This document shows positions 1 to 4,646 of a stretch of 8,673 nt of DNA, piece by piece; the first letter of the stretch is position 1; each line of letters begins with the position of its first letter. This DNA comes from Nanobdellota archaeon. GTDB lineage: Archaea > Nanobdellota > Nanobdellia > SCGC-AAA011-G17 > ARS1403. Both the position numbers and the translations under genes were made by a program. The notes under the pieces were generated by a model, which saw only the letters and a list, made by a program, of their open reading frames with translations, made no database searches and was not told the origin of the DNA. Location of the stretch: NCBI GenBank assembly GCA_018831025.1, contig JAHJRB010000038.1:1-8673 (forward strand), in the 5' to 3' direction.

Positions 1-13
1 CTAATAAACAAAA

Positions 14-25
14 AGCTTAAAAACC
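14..25 (+). promoter_or_regulatory. Archaeal TATA-like promoter of the L18e-L13-S9 operon
   Basis: The sequence AGCTTAAAAACC resembles the TATA-like boxes in front of other genes here, for example CTTTAAAAA before the phosphoesterase gene. Elsewhere in the window such boxes lie about 24-30 bases before a start codon. That spacing predicts transcription starting near position 47, about 100 bases before the L18e start, so this operon should carry a real 5' leader. All three + frames have stop codons between 1 and 41, so no upstream gene reads through this stretch. No start site has been measured. Confidence 0.5.
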
Positions 26-46
26 ATTAATTTTACAATAAATTAT

Positions 47-150
47 AACTCTGCGAGCTAACGCGCATAGTAGAGACATTAAGTTTTCTACTATTTTTGC
101 TGAATGTTTTGCAGGAGAGCTTTTGATTAAGCTTTTTCAAAAAGGTTAAA
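47..150 (+). promoter_or_regulatory. Structured 5' leader of the ribosomal protein operon
   Basis: About 100 bases lie between the predicted transcription start and the L18e ATG, and the first part is richer in G+C than its surroundings. It holds a small stem TGCG/CGCA (52-55 with 64-67). After that comes a perfect 8-bp stem ATAGTAGA/TCTACTAT (67-74 with 87-94) that runs into a short U-tract. The inverted repeat AGCTT/AAGCT and the CTTTTT/AAAAAG repeat follow just before the gene. One frame (42-149) is open and ends in TAA a single base before the L18e ATG, but it has no ATG, GTG or TTG start near its beginning. The region may be an autoregulatory or attenuator leader, or a separate small RNA. 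No known RNA family was recognised. Confidence 0.4.
67..98 (+). terminator. Hairpin followed by U-tract, possible attenuator
   Basis: ATAGTAGA at 67-74 pairs perfectly with TCTACTAT at 87-94 across a 12-base loop, and TTTTT runs from 94 to 98. The layout resembles an intrinsic terminator placed inside the leader of a ribosomal protein operon, so premature termination or protein binding are both possible. Archaeal termination depends mainly on U-tracts and this tract is short, so real termination activity is uncertain. Confidence 0.3.
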
Positions 151-507
151 ATGGTAAAAAGAACAGGTCCACAAAATTTAAATTTAAGAACTTTAATTAG
201 AGACTTATCTAAGTTAGGAAGAGAAAAAAAAGTTAAGTTATGGATTAGGGTAGCTAAAGATTTATCTAAATCAACTAGAATTAGAAGAGCAGTTAATCTT
301 TATAAAATAGATAAATTTACAAAAGAAGGAGAAACCGCTTTAGTTCCTGGAAAAGTTTTAAGTGTAGGAGAATTAAATAAACAAATAAACGTAGCAGCTT
401 ATCAATTCTCAGAAGCTGCAAAATCAAAATTAGGAAATAGAGCTATTACATTACAAAGTTTAATAAAAAATAATCCTGAAGGAAAGAAAGTGAGGATAAT
501 AGGTTAA
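151..507 (+). CDS. rpl18e: Large-subunit ribosomal protein L18e (eL18)
   Basis: The 118-residue product is a structural protein of the archaeal large ribosomal subunit, a family shared with eukaryotes and absent from bacteria. Family signatures visible are the basic N-terminus with TGPQN, the central VPGKVLSVGEL (about residues 66-76), the VAAYQFSEAAKSK stretch (about 81-93) and the C-terminal NPEGKKVRIIG. The length is normal for archaea. It is the first gene of an L18e-L13-S9 operon, the usual archaeal order. The ATG at 151 follows AGGTTAAA, a weak Shine-Dalgarno-like sequence that recurs exactly before L13. Identification is from motif recognition and gene order. Confidence 0.96.
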   Translation: MVKRTGPQNLNLRTLIRDLSKLGREKKVKLWIRVAKDLSKSTRIRRAVNLYKIDKFTKEGETALVPGKVLSVGELNKQINVAAYQFSEAAKSKLGNRAITLQSLIKNNPEGKKVRIIG

Positions 508-508
508 A

Positions 509-922
509 ATGATAATCAACGGTGAAAATTTAATATTAGGAAGATTAGCAGCAATAGCAGCTAAAAAAGCTTTATTAGGAGAAAAAATAGACATAGTAAA
601 TGCTGAAAAAGTAGTTATTGTTGGAAAAAAAAGTTTTATACTTAGGAATTATAAAAAAAAATTTGATAGAAAAACTCCAATAAAAGGTCCTTTTATACCT
701 AGAACTCCAGATCGTTTTTTAAGAAGAGTTATAAGAGGAATGTTACCATATAAAAAAGAAAGGGGTAATAATGCTTTCAAAAAAGTTATGTGTCATGTTG
801 AAATACCAGATAACTTTAAAAATGAAAAATTAACTACTTTTGATAAGATTAATGTTTTAAATACGAACAATATTAATTATTTAAGTATAGGAGACCTTTG
901 TAAATTATTAAAAAATGTCTAA
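509..922 (+). CDS. rpl13: Large-subunit ribosomal protein L13 (uL13)
   Basis: This 137-residue protein is a universal large-subunit ribosomal protein in its archaeal form. The N-terminus shows GRLAAIAAKKAL, then the VNAEKVVIVG strand-turn. The conserved basic block RTPDRFLRRVIRGMLPYKK (about residues 65-83) is followed by ERGNNAFKKVMCH, the L13 core. The start lies one base after the L18e stop, with the same AGGTTA-A-ATG junction as L18e itself, which suggests translational coupling. The 3' end overlaps the S9 start by 8 bases. Length and order fit archaeal operons, and nothing is broken or missing. Confidence 0.96.
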   Translation: MIINGENLILGRLAAIAAKKALLGEKIDIVNAEKVVIVGKKSFILRNYKKKFDRKTPIKGPFIPRTPDRFLRRVIRGMLPYKKERGNNAFKKVMCHVEIPDNFKNEKLTTFDKINVLNTNNINYLSIGDLCKLLKNV

Positions 923-1319
923 AGTTGTACATGTTTCCGGAAAGAGAAAAAAAGCAATAGCAAGAGCTACTCTAAAAGAAGGAAGCGGCATTATAAAAAT
1001 AAATAAAATTTTGTTAAGTAATTATAGCAACAACCTAGCTAGATTAAAAATACAAGAACCATTAACAATTGCAGAAGAATTAGCAAATAAAGTTAATATT
1101 ATTGTAAGTGTAAAAGGTGGCGGTTGGCAATCTCAAGCAGAAGCTGCAAGATTAGCTATAGCAAAAGCATTAGTTGGATTTAGTAGAGGAGAAAAATTAA
1201 AAAAAGCATTTTTGGATTATGATAGACATCTTTTGATTGCCGATGTACGTAAAAATGAAGTTTGCAAGCCGAACGATTCTGGAAAGCCAAGAAAACACAG
1301 ACAGAAAAGTTATAGGTGA
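915..1319 (+). CDS. rps9: Small-subunit ribosomal protein S9 (uS9)
   Basis: This 134-residue protein is a universal small-subunit protein whose C-terminal tail reaches the P-site tRNA. The N-terminus has the GKRKKAIARAT signature, the middle has GGGWQSQAEAARLAIAKAL (about residues 69-87), and the tail ends KPRKHRQKSYR, the classic basic S9 terminus ending in arginine. The ATG lies inside the last codons of L13 (8-base overlap, AATGTCTAA) with no good Shine-Dalgarno close by, so translation is probably coupled to L13. It is the last gene of this operon before a promoter-containing gap. Confidence 0.97.
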   Translation: MSKVVHVSGKRKKAIARATLKEGSGIIKINKILLSNYSNNLARLKIQEPLTIAEELANKVNIIVSVKGGGWQSQAEAARLAIAKALVGFSRGEKLKKAFLDYDRHLLIADVRKNEVCKPNDSGKPRKHRQKSYR

Positions 1320-1410
1320 TACCAGAATAATTAAAACTACAAAACCATTATAGCTGTTTTATAATAAGAAAGTTATAACTAATTATATTTTACAAAATAT
1401 ATATTAAACT

Positions 1411-1428
1411 CATCCGACACATCCGACA
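1411..1428 (+). repeat. Tandem 9-bp repeat CATCCGACA x2
   Basis: Two exact, directly adjacent copies of CATCCGACA sit in a G+C-rich patch within very AT-rich intergenic DNA. A related GACCCGCACAGGG stretch follows, and then the promoter box of the helix-turn-helix gene. Position just upstream of the TATA-like box is where archaeal activators bind, so a protein-binding site is plausible, but no factor is identified. Confidence 0.5.
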
Positions 1429-1440
1429 GACCCGCACAGG

Positions 1441-1451
1441 GTTTTTAAATG
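1441..1451 (+). promoter_or_regulatory. TATA-like promoter of the HTH gene-rpoN unit
   Basis: GTTTTTAAATG has the form of an archaeal TATA box. Its centre is about 25 bases before the ATG at 1472, so transcription would begin at or next to that codon. This supports 1472 rather than the in-frame ATG at 1493 as the start, and it indicates that the HTH gene and rpoN form a transcription unit separate from the ribosomal operon upstream. Confidence 0.55.
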
Positions 1452-1471
1452 TTTTTTCTTTGGATTAATAT

Positions 1472-1987
1472 ATGAATGCAAATTATGGATTGATGGTAAA
1501 ATTAAAACCAGAATTCCAAAGACAATTATTTATAAATTTGTTAAAACAATATAAGCAACTTAAATTAGCTAGTTTATTGAATAGAGCCCCCTCATTAATG
1601 TACCTGTATAAAAATTATAGAATAAAAAGTCTATCTTTAGAAGTTGTAAATAAAGCAATAAAATTAGCAAATATTTCTAAAGAAGAATTAGATAAAAACA
1701 CGATAAATGTTTATTCTGCAGAAAAAGAAAGAAGGAAAATATTGGATATAGGAAAAAATATTAGACGTAAACAAATGGGAAAATTTAAAGAGGATATCCC
1801 AAAAATAAAAGAGCATGAAGGAAGCAATAATAAAGATATAGCAAAAGTTTTAAAAAGGGTAAAAATGTACTCTCAACTTAAGTTTTTAGAAAATTTTGGA
1901 TATATCTACAAAAAAGATTATCCTCATAAAAATTATATAACAATGAAAGGTCTGAGAGAACTTCAGAGGGGGCAAGGATACGTATGA
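1472..1987 (+). CDS. Basic helix-turn-helix protein of unknown function upstream of rpoN
   Basis: The 171-residue product is not recognised as a named family. Residues 14-75 look like an XRE-type helix-turn-helix: a helix, the KLASLLNRAPSLMYLYKNY pair of helices, then a further helix before KEELDKN. Residues 80-115 are strongly charged and lysine/arginine-rich, probably an extended linker. The last 40 residues resemble a winged-helix: a SQLKFLENFGYI helix, a basic turn, then NYITMKGLRELQ. DNA or RNA binding is therefore likely but the target is unknown. The promoter box at 1441-1451 supports the start at 1472 and a leaderless message. Its stop overlaps the rpoN ATG (ATGA), so the two are made together, which suggests a link to transcription or its control; that is inference. 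Similar HTH modules occur in LAGLIDADG-linked archaeal proteins, but no nuclease motif is visible. Confidence 0.75.
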   Translation: MNANYGLMVKLKPEFQRQLFINLLKQYKQLKLASLLNRAPSLMYLYKNYRIKSLSLEVVNKAIKLANISKEELDKNTINVYSAEKERRKILDIGKNIRRKQMGKFKEDIPKIKEHEGSNNKDIAKVLKRVKMYSQLKFLENFGYIYKKDYPHKNYITMKGLRELQRGQGYV

Positions 1988-2182
1988 TCATACCAATCCG
2001 CTGTTTTTAGCTGTGGGAAGCCCTTAGGTCACCTATATGCAAAATACATAAAGGAAGTAGAAAAAGGAAAAAATCCAAAAGAAGTTTTAGATAAATTAGG
2101 AGTAGAGAGATATTGCTGCAGGGCTTTATTCCTAGGTCATGTTGAATTACTAGATACAGTAGCTAGATTTAAAAGAAGTTAA
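1984..2182 (+). CDS. rpoN: RNA polymerase subunit RpoN, with +1 frameshift at codon 8/9
   Basis: RpoN is the small zinc-binding subunit of archaeal RNA polymerase (the homologue of eukaryotic Rpb10) and helps assemble the D/L platform. The reading begins MIIPIRCF at 1984 and then meets TAG at 2008-2010. Skipping one T of the run 2004-2008 restores a continuous frame from AGC at 2009 to TAA at 2180-2182. The joined protein has 65 residues, the normal size, with zinc ligands C7, C10, C44 and C45 and the typical NPKEVLDKLGVERYCC segment. The shift falls between the two cysteines of the first CxxC. The ATG overlaps the stop of the HTH gene. The intact downstream frame argues against an old pseudogene. 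It is either a +1 recoding site or a one-base sequence error. Confidence 0.9.
2004..2011 (+). promoter_or_regulatory. Candidate +1 frameshift site TTTTTAGC in rpoN
   Basis: In the starting frame the codons are TGT TTT TAG C. A Phe-tRNA on TTT can move forward one base and still pair with TTT, after which AGC is read as serine. A stop codon followed by C after a slippery codon is the layout known from bacterial prfB (CUU UGA C). A small G+C-rich stretch with GGG/CCC and a TAGGT/ACCTA inverted repeat follows at 2015-2035. No Shine-Dalgarno-like sequence lies immediately upstream, unlike prfB. Homopolymer error remains possible. Confidence 0.4.
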
Positions 2183-2184
2183 TC

Positions 2185-2191
2185 TTTTTTT
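2185..2191 (+). terminator. U-tract terminator after rpoN
   Basis: A run of seven T residues begins two bases after the rpoN stop and is followed by another TTTTT at 2194-2198. Archaeal transcription terminates efficiently at such U-tracts without needing a hairpin. The next gene is on the opposite strand, so this is where the HTH-rpoN unit should end. Confidence 0.5.
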
Positions 2192-2239
2192 AATTTTTCA
2201 GGATAATTATGAAAGAGATTTCTAGCGTTAATTAAAAAC

Positions 2240-2536
2240 CTACCATAATTCATTTCTATACCTTTCATATAATCCATATAATTCATCCATAAAACCAGTT
2301 AGCCCCAATTCTGTTAAAAATTTATTTCTGTTCTCATCAGTCTCAACCCATCCAGCTAAAGCAAGAGCTTCTTCATCAGGAAAAATATCTTCTAAGTCAT
2401 CATTAGCAGAAAAATCCTCTGCTGGACCACTACCTAACACAGCATCAATCTCTTCTTGACTTAAAACTTCTGGAATTTTTCTACCTACAATCCCTTTAAT
2501 GGTTTCTTCACTCGGTTTATTTACGACTTTAGCCAT
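2240..2536 (-). CDS. Small acidic protein of unknown function with LSQEEID motif
   Basis: The 98-residue product has no recognised family. Residues 24-37 read VLSQEEIDAVLGSG, which closely resembles the N-terminal peptide of bacterial flagellar switch proteins FliM and FliN/FliY (the CheY-binding segment in FliM). Residues 40-57 are very acidic (DDLEDIFPDEE) and the C-terminus is aromatic-rich (FMDELYGLYERYRNELW). There is no signal peptide, membrane segment or flagellar C-ring domain. A TATA-like box 24 bases before the ATG supports a leaderless gene of its own, divergent from the phosphoesterase. The motif may be chance similarity; a soluble regulatory or adaptor protein is one guess only. 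Confidence 0.7.
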   Translation of the reverse strand: MAKVVNKPSEETIKGIVGRKIPEVLSQEEIDAVLGSGPAEDFSANDDLEDIFPDEEALALAGWVETDENRNKFLTELGLTGFMDELYGLYERYRNELW

Positions 2537-2554
2537 AATAATAATTTAAATATA

Positions 2555-2564
2555 TTAATATAAA
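2555..2564 (-). promoter_or_regulatory. TATA-like promoter of the small acidic protein gene
   Basis: On the minus strand the box reads TTTATATTAA, centred about 24 bases upstream of the ATG at 2536, which places transcription start at the start codon. It lies back to back with the phosphoesterase promoter at 2589-2597, so the 83-bp gap holds both divergent promoters and nothing else recognised. Confidence 0.5.
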
Positions 2565-2588
2565 TTAATTTCTATACCAAAAGATACA

Positions 2589-2597
2589 CTTTAAAAA
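2589..2597 (+). promoter_or_regulatory. TATA-like promoter of the phosphoesterase gene
   Basis: CTTTAAAAA is centred about 27 bases before the ATG at 2620, the distance expected for a leaderless archaeal transcript. This supports the ATG at 2620 as the true start. Confidence 0.6.
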
Positions 2598-2619
2598 CCC
2601 AAATTTTCTTTATTTTTTC

Positions 2620-3309
2620 ATGAAAATATACAATAATATAGAAATAACAGATTTAGCTTTAAAATACAGAGACCATTTAATTATAGCAGATCTGCATATT
2701 GGTTTAGAGGAAGCTTTAAACAAACAAGGAATTCTAATTCCAAGATTTCAATTCTCAGAACTTAAAAAAAGATTACAAAGTTTGTTAACTAATAAAATTA
2801 AAACAGTTGTAATTAACGGAGACTTAAAACACGAATTCGGAACAATTTCAGAACAGGAATGGCGCCATACTTTGCAAATTTTAGATTTATGTTTGGAAAA
2901 CAATAGAAAAGTAATTTTAATACAAGGCAACCATGATACTATCTTAGGTCCTATTGCTCAGAAAAAAAATTTAGAAATTTTAGAAAAATATGAAATAGAT
3001 AATCTTGCAATTATTCATGGAAATAAAATAATAGAAACAAAAAATCCTATCTTAATAATCGGTCATGAACACTCAGCAGTTAAAATAAAAGACTCTGTAA
3101 GAAACGAAGTCTTTAAATGTTTTTTAAAAGGAAAATATAAAAAAGCTACTTTAATAGTTCAACCCTCTTTTGATTTAGTTAGTGTTGGAAGTAATATTTT
3201 AACTGAAAAAATATTAAGCCCTTACATTTCTAATATTGAAAATTTTGAAGTTTTTGTAACAGAAGAAAATAAAGTCTATAACTTCGGAAAAGTATCTAAT
3301 TTAAAATAA
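2620..3309 (+). CDS. Calcineurin-like metallophosphoesterase (COG1407-type)
   Basis: This 229-residue cytoplasmic protein has all the metal-binding motifs of the calcineurin-like phosphoesterase fold: D24-L-H26, N66-G-D68 with H71, G103-N104-H105-D106, the H133-G134 pair and G148-H-E-H151. Two metal ions would be held by these residues to cut phosphoester bonds. The short length and the DLHIGLEEAL opening match the archaeal ICC-like group (COG1407), related to bacterial PdeM, which is linked to DNA damage response. The true substrate, nucleic acid or nucleotide, is not shown by the sequence. It appears monocistronic, with its own promoter and a divergent neighbour. It lacks the long capping region of SbcD/Mre11 nucleases. 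Confidence 0.88.
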   Translation: MKIYNNIEITDLALKYRDHLIIADLHIGLEEALNKQGILIPRFQFSELKKRLQSLLTNKIKTVVINGDLKHEFGTISEQEWRHTLQILDLCLENNRKVILIQGNHDTILGPIAQKKNLEILEKYEIDNLAIIHGNKIIETKNPILIIGHEHSAVKIKDSVRNEVFKCFLKGKYKKATLIVQPSFDLVSVGSNILTEKILSPYISNIENFEVFVTEENKVYNFGKVSNLK

Positions 3310-3328
3310 GCTTAAAATAACATAAATG

Positions 3329-3337
3329 CTTTTAAGT
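3329..3337 (+). promoter_or_regulatory. TATA-like promoter of the EF-hand lipoprotein gene
   Basis: CTTTTAAGT is centred about 29 bases before the ATG at 3362. It overlaps the alternative upstream ATG at 3326, which would then fall before the transcription start. This favours 3362 as the start codon. Confidence 0.5.
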
Positions 3338-3361
3338 AATTATTATTTATACAATACTAAA

Positions 3362-3664
3362 ATGAGAAGACTAACAAATATAATTTTAAACACCCTTTTA
3401 TCTGCAACTTTAGCTGGATGTGCAACAACAGCACAACACCAACCCGTCTCTGGGAAACCCTATTTAAGAGATGACGTTCTGGTTCCATTTAGTATGAGAA
3501 GTAAGTATGGACCGAAGATAACATTATGGGGACATGACTCAGACGGAGATGGGTATCTAGATGACAATGAAGTTATCCAAGTAACCCCCCAAGGAGTAGC
3601 CATTAATGAAGCGCTACAATTAAGAAATAGAACCAACGGGCAAAACAATCCCCGTTACAGATAA
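3362..3664 (+). CDS. Small predicted lipoprotein with one EF-hand calcium-binding loop
   Basis: From the ATG at 3362 the product has 100 residues. It opens with a positively charged, hydrophobic signal sequence ending in LAGC (cysteine 20), a lipobox, so it is probably exported and membrane-anchored. Residues 59-70 (DSDGDGYLDDNE) form a canonical 12-residue EF-hand loop, with D59, D61, D63, G64, D67 and E70 at the standard positions 1, 3, 5, 6, 9 and 12, so calcium binding outside the cell is likely. No second EF-hand or other domain is recognised, and the C-terminus is polar and basic. Starting at 3326 would add 12 residues ahead of the signal and would cover the promoter box. The gene is richer in G+C than its neighbours. 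It precedes a CaCA antiporter and a P2 ATPase on the same strand, suggesting a calcium link. Confidence 0.75.
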   Translation: MRRLTNIILNTLLSATLAGCATTAQHQPVSGKPYLRDDVLVPFSMRSKYGPKITLWGHDSDGDGYLDDNEVIQVTPQGVAINEALQLRNRTNGQNNPRYR

Positions 3665-3674
3665 AGCCCTAAAC

Positions 3675-3683
3675 ATTTAAATA
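3675..3683 (+). promoter_or_regulatory. TATA-like promoter of the antiporter-ATPase operon
   Basis: ATTTAAATA would start transcription about 25 bases downstream, near 3704, leaving a leader of about a dozen bases that holds just the ribosome binding site at 3706-3713. Confidence 0.5.
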
Positions 3684-3705
3684 CAATAATTCTTTTTATA
3701 TAAAA

Positions 3706-3713
3706 GAGGTGAT
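3706..3713 (+). promoter_or_regulatory. Strong Shine-Dalgarno deciding a TTG start
   Basis: GAGGTGAT is a near-perfect complement to the usual archaeal 16S rRNA 3' end and sits three bases before TTG at 3717. It is the clearest ribosome binding site in the window and supports TTG as the antiporter start, in contrast to the leaderless genes nearby. Confidence 0.75.
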
Positions 3714-3716
3714 ACT

Positions 3717-4646
3717 TTGTTAGAATACCTATTATTTTTCATATTAGCAATAGTGGTCTTAGTTAAGAGTGTTAAAATTACTATTAGCTCTTTAACAAAC
3801 CTATCCAAAAATCTTAATCTATCAGAATTTGTAATAGCAACTATTTTTATGGGAACAGCAACTTCCTTACCAGAATTTTTTATAGGAATTACCTCCGCCA
3901 TAAGAAATATCCCTCAATTATCTCTTGGAAATGTAATTGGAGCAAGTTTATTAGATCTAACAATAGTACTTGCCATACCCATATTATTGGCAAAAAAAAT
4001 AAATCCCCATTCAGAAACAGAAAAAAAAGATACAAAATTAATGTTTTTATTACTCTTCCTTCCATTAATTCTAATTTTAGATAGAACCTTTTCAAGAATA
4101 GATGGTTTAATATTATTAATAGCATTTTTTCTATACACCAAACATTTATTAAAACAAAAAAGACTAGAGAAATTAGCAAAAAAACTCATACCTAGAGAAT
4201 TAATTAAAAATTTATTGAAATTCTTTGTAGGAGTTTCTTTGCTTTTATTAAGCTCAAATTTTGTAGTTAAATATGCAGACCTTATAGCCCAAGAACTAGT
4301 TCTATCCCCGGTATTAATCGGCTTAATAATAGTCTCTGTGGGAACTACATTGCCTGAATTAACCTTTGGAATAGAAGCAGCAATTAAAAAACATCCAGGA
4401 ATGGCTGTTGGAAATATTGTAGGTAGTGTAGTGGCAAATATGATTCTAGTCATAGGAACTACCTCTATAATAAGACCAATCTTCCCATCTATAACTCCTT
4501 TAATACCAGCATTTGCTTTTTTAATTTTAACAGCCCTAATATTTTATTATTTTATAAAAAATAATAAGGCTTTAACAAAAAAACATGCCTTAATCTTATC
4601 TTCAATTTATATATTATTTTTAATTTCAGAATTAATATTAAAATGA
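3717..4646 (+). CDS. CaCA-family cation (Na+/Ca2+-type) antiporter
   Basis: The 309-residue integral membrane protein has the two inverted alpha repeats of the Ca2+/cation antiporter superfamily. The first has GTATSLPEF (E53) and GNVIGASLLD (71-80); the second has SVGTTLPEL (E214) and GNIVGSVVAN (232-241). About ten hydrophobic segments in two halves flank a charged central loop near residues 92-107 and another near 145-165. The size fits the NCX_Mj/YrbG type, which exchanges Na+ or H+ for Ca2+. Compared with NCX_Mj as remembered, the N81 position is D80 and the D240 position is N241, a swap between halves, and the S77 position is A76. Ion choice is therefore uncertain. It starts with TTG behind a strong Shine-Dalgarno and overlaps the ATPase gene by ATGA. 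Confidence 0.9.
   Translation: MLEYLLFFILAIVVLVKSVKITISSLTNLSKNLNLSEFVIATIFMGTATSLPEFFIGITSAIRNIPQLSLGNVIGASLLDLTIVLAIPILLAKKINPHSETEKKDTKLMFLLLFLPLILILDRTFSRIDGLILLIAFFLYTKHLLKQKRLEKLAKKLIPRELIKNLLKFFVGVSLLLLSSNFVVKYADLIAQELVLSPVLIGLIIVSVGTTLPELTFGIEAAIKKHPGMAVGNIVGSVVANMILVIGTTSIIRPIFPSITPLIPAFAFLILTALIFYYFIKNNKALTKKHALILSSIYILFLISELILK

Noticed and set aside
47..150. A tRNA or other standard RNA gene in the leader
   Set aside because: The stems do not form a cloverleaf. The T-loop-like sequence TTGATT has the wrong loop size, no GTTC-type T-arm is present, and there is no matching acceptor stem. No C/D or H/ACA box pattern could be placed either.
1320..1410. Hidden small gene or RNA between S9 and the HTH gene
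   Set aside because: All frames have frequent stops, and only a short AGTTATAACT palindrome is present; nothing convincing was found.
1472..1987. HTH protein as a LAGLIDADG homing endonuclease or intein remnant
   Set aside because: The N-terminal HTH resembles modules found in such proteins, but no LAGLIDADG helix or splicing motif is visible and the length is too short.
2008..2010. TAG in rpoN read as pyrrolysine
   Set aside because: The frame beyond TAG without a shift is not RpoN and soon reaches another stop. Only a +1 shift restores the protein, and TAG is used as a normal terminator by other genes here.
3326..3361. Longer lipoprotein starting at the ATG at 3326
   Set aside because: It would put 12 extra residues before the signal sequence, and the likely TATA box at 3329-3337 falls within that extension, so the first ATG would not be transcribed.
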